24,799 bases of DNA from Bacteroidales bacterium (GTDB lineage: Bacteria > Bacteroidota > Bacteroidia > Bacteroidales > UBA10428), in NCBI GenBank assembly GCA_016926235.1, contig JAFGOZ010000682.1, forward strand, positions 1 through 24,799, given 5' to 3'. The position numbers were made by a program, and so were the translations under genes. Below, piece after piece: positions 24,543-24,799 of the stretch; the stretch's first letter is position 1, and every line of letters starts with the position of its first letter. Below the pieces are notes generated by a model. The model had not been told where the DNA came from. It made no database searches and worked only from the letters and a program-made list of their open reading frames with translations.

Positions 24543-24799
24543 CCATAAAATGTGCTGAAGGTATCATAAAACAAGCTCATGGCATTATAAAACCATCTCG
24601 AGGCATCATAAAATGATCTGCGACTGCCATAAAATCGTCGGGGGATATCCTAAAACGTCCTCAAGGTATCATTAAACCGTCTCAAGACATCATAAAACCA
24701 TCTCAAGGTATCATAAAATGATCTGCGACTGCCATAAAATCATCTGCGGATATCATAAAACGTTCTCAGGGTATCATTAAGCCGTCTCATGACATCATA
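24541..24799. repeat. 21-bp tandem repeat array with 105-bp higher-order period (partial)
   Basis: Twelve full units and one partial, each exactly 21 bp with no insertion or deletion, start at 24541, 24562, 24583 and so on up to 24793. A typical unit runs TATCATAAAA plus a variable middle plus CTCAAGG. Units differ, but unit n closely matches unit n+5: units 4–7 (24604–24687) and 9–12 (24709–24792) agree at 75 of 84 positions. The array begins at the stop codon of the DUF3795 gene and continues beyond the window. Both the least-interrupted frames carry two stops, so it is not a gene as it stands. Confidence 0.9.

Noticed and set aside
24541..24799. CRISPR array
   Set aside because: Units are contiguous 21-bp repeats without spacers, and no cas gene is present in the window.
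24541..24799. A heptad-repeat protein encoded by the tandem array
   Set aside because: Both best frames contain two in-frame stops within the visible units, so no continuous coding sequence exists here.

Overview
The window looks like chromosomal DNA from an AT-rich member of the Bacteroidota, probably Bacteroidales/Marinilabiliales-like; the exact taxon cannot be fixed from here. The reasons are: the gene string ftsX–DUF3098–uppP–truB–queA, a Bacteroidota-style BlaI/BlaR1 pair whose sensor carries GldM-like domains, several start-proximal TAnnTTTG promoter boxes (the Bacteroidota -7 element), and the typical secreted beta-barrel, propeller and polygalacturonase proteins. I see no rRNA, tRNA, CRISPR array, integrase or transposase.

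Layout. 77–3889 (+) is a very large exported beta-propeller protein. It converges on a five-gene minus-strand operon (7738 down to 3939): ftsX, a DUF3098 membrane protein, uppP, truB and queA, closed by a hairpin terminator at 3894–3915. ilvE (8901–7873, minus) and a two-domain universal stress protein (9215–10048, plus) diverge from a shared 313-bp promoter region. thpR (+) follows the stress protein and its 3' end overlaps arfB (-) by 6 bp. Upstream of arfB on the minus strand come pgi, a DUF434 protein with a possible PIN/NYN-like C-terminal domain, and a dihydroorotate-dehydrogenase-like protein lacking the usual catalytic cysteine.

From 14.3 kb the window turns accessory and mostly plus strand: a seven-helix membrane protein, a small exported protein of unknown function, an outer-membrane beta-barrel protein, an exported alpha/beta-hydrolase, then blaI–blaR1, a SulP anion transporter with STAS domain, a GH28 polygalacturonase, and a DUF3795 cysteine-rich protein. 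The right edge is a strict 21-bp tandem repeat with a 105-bp higher-order period that runs out of the window.

How things fit together. The left half is housekeeping: envelope synthesis and division (uppP, ftsX), tRNA modification (truB, queA), branched-chain amino acids, glycolysis, ribosome rescue. The most unusual item is BlaR1: an M56 metallopeptidase sensor whose periplasmic part is replaced by a segment resembling the last two domains of GldM, the type IX secretion/gliding motor subunit. Two BlaI-type palindromes overlap the blaI promoter, so the pair is probably autoregulated, and a strong terminator isolates it from sulP. Inverted, diverged copies of one intergenic repeat (about 18.22 and 22.55 kb) flank the blaI–blaR1–sulP segment.
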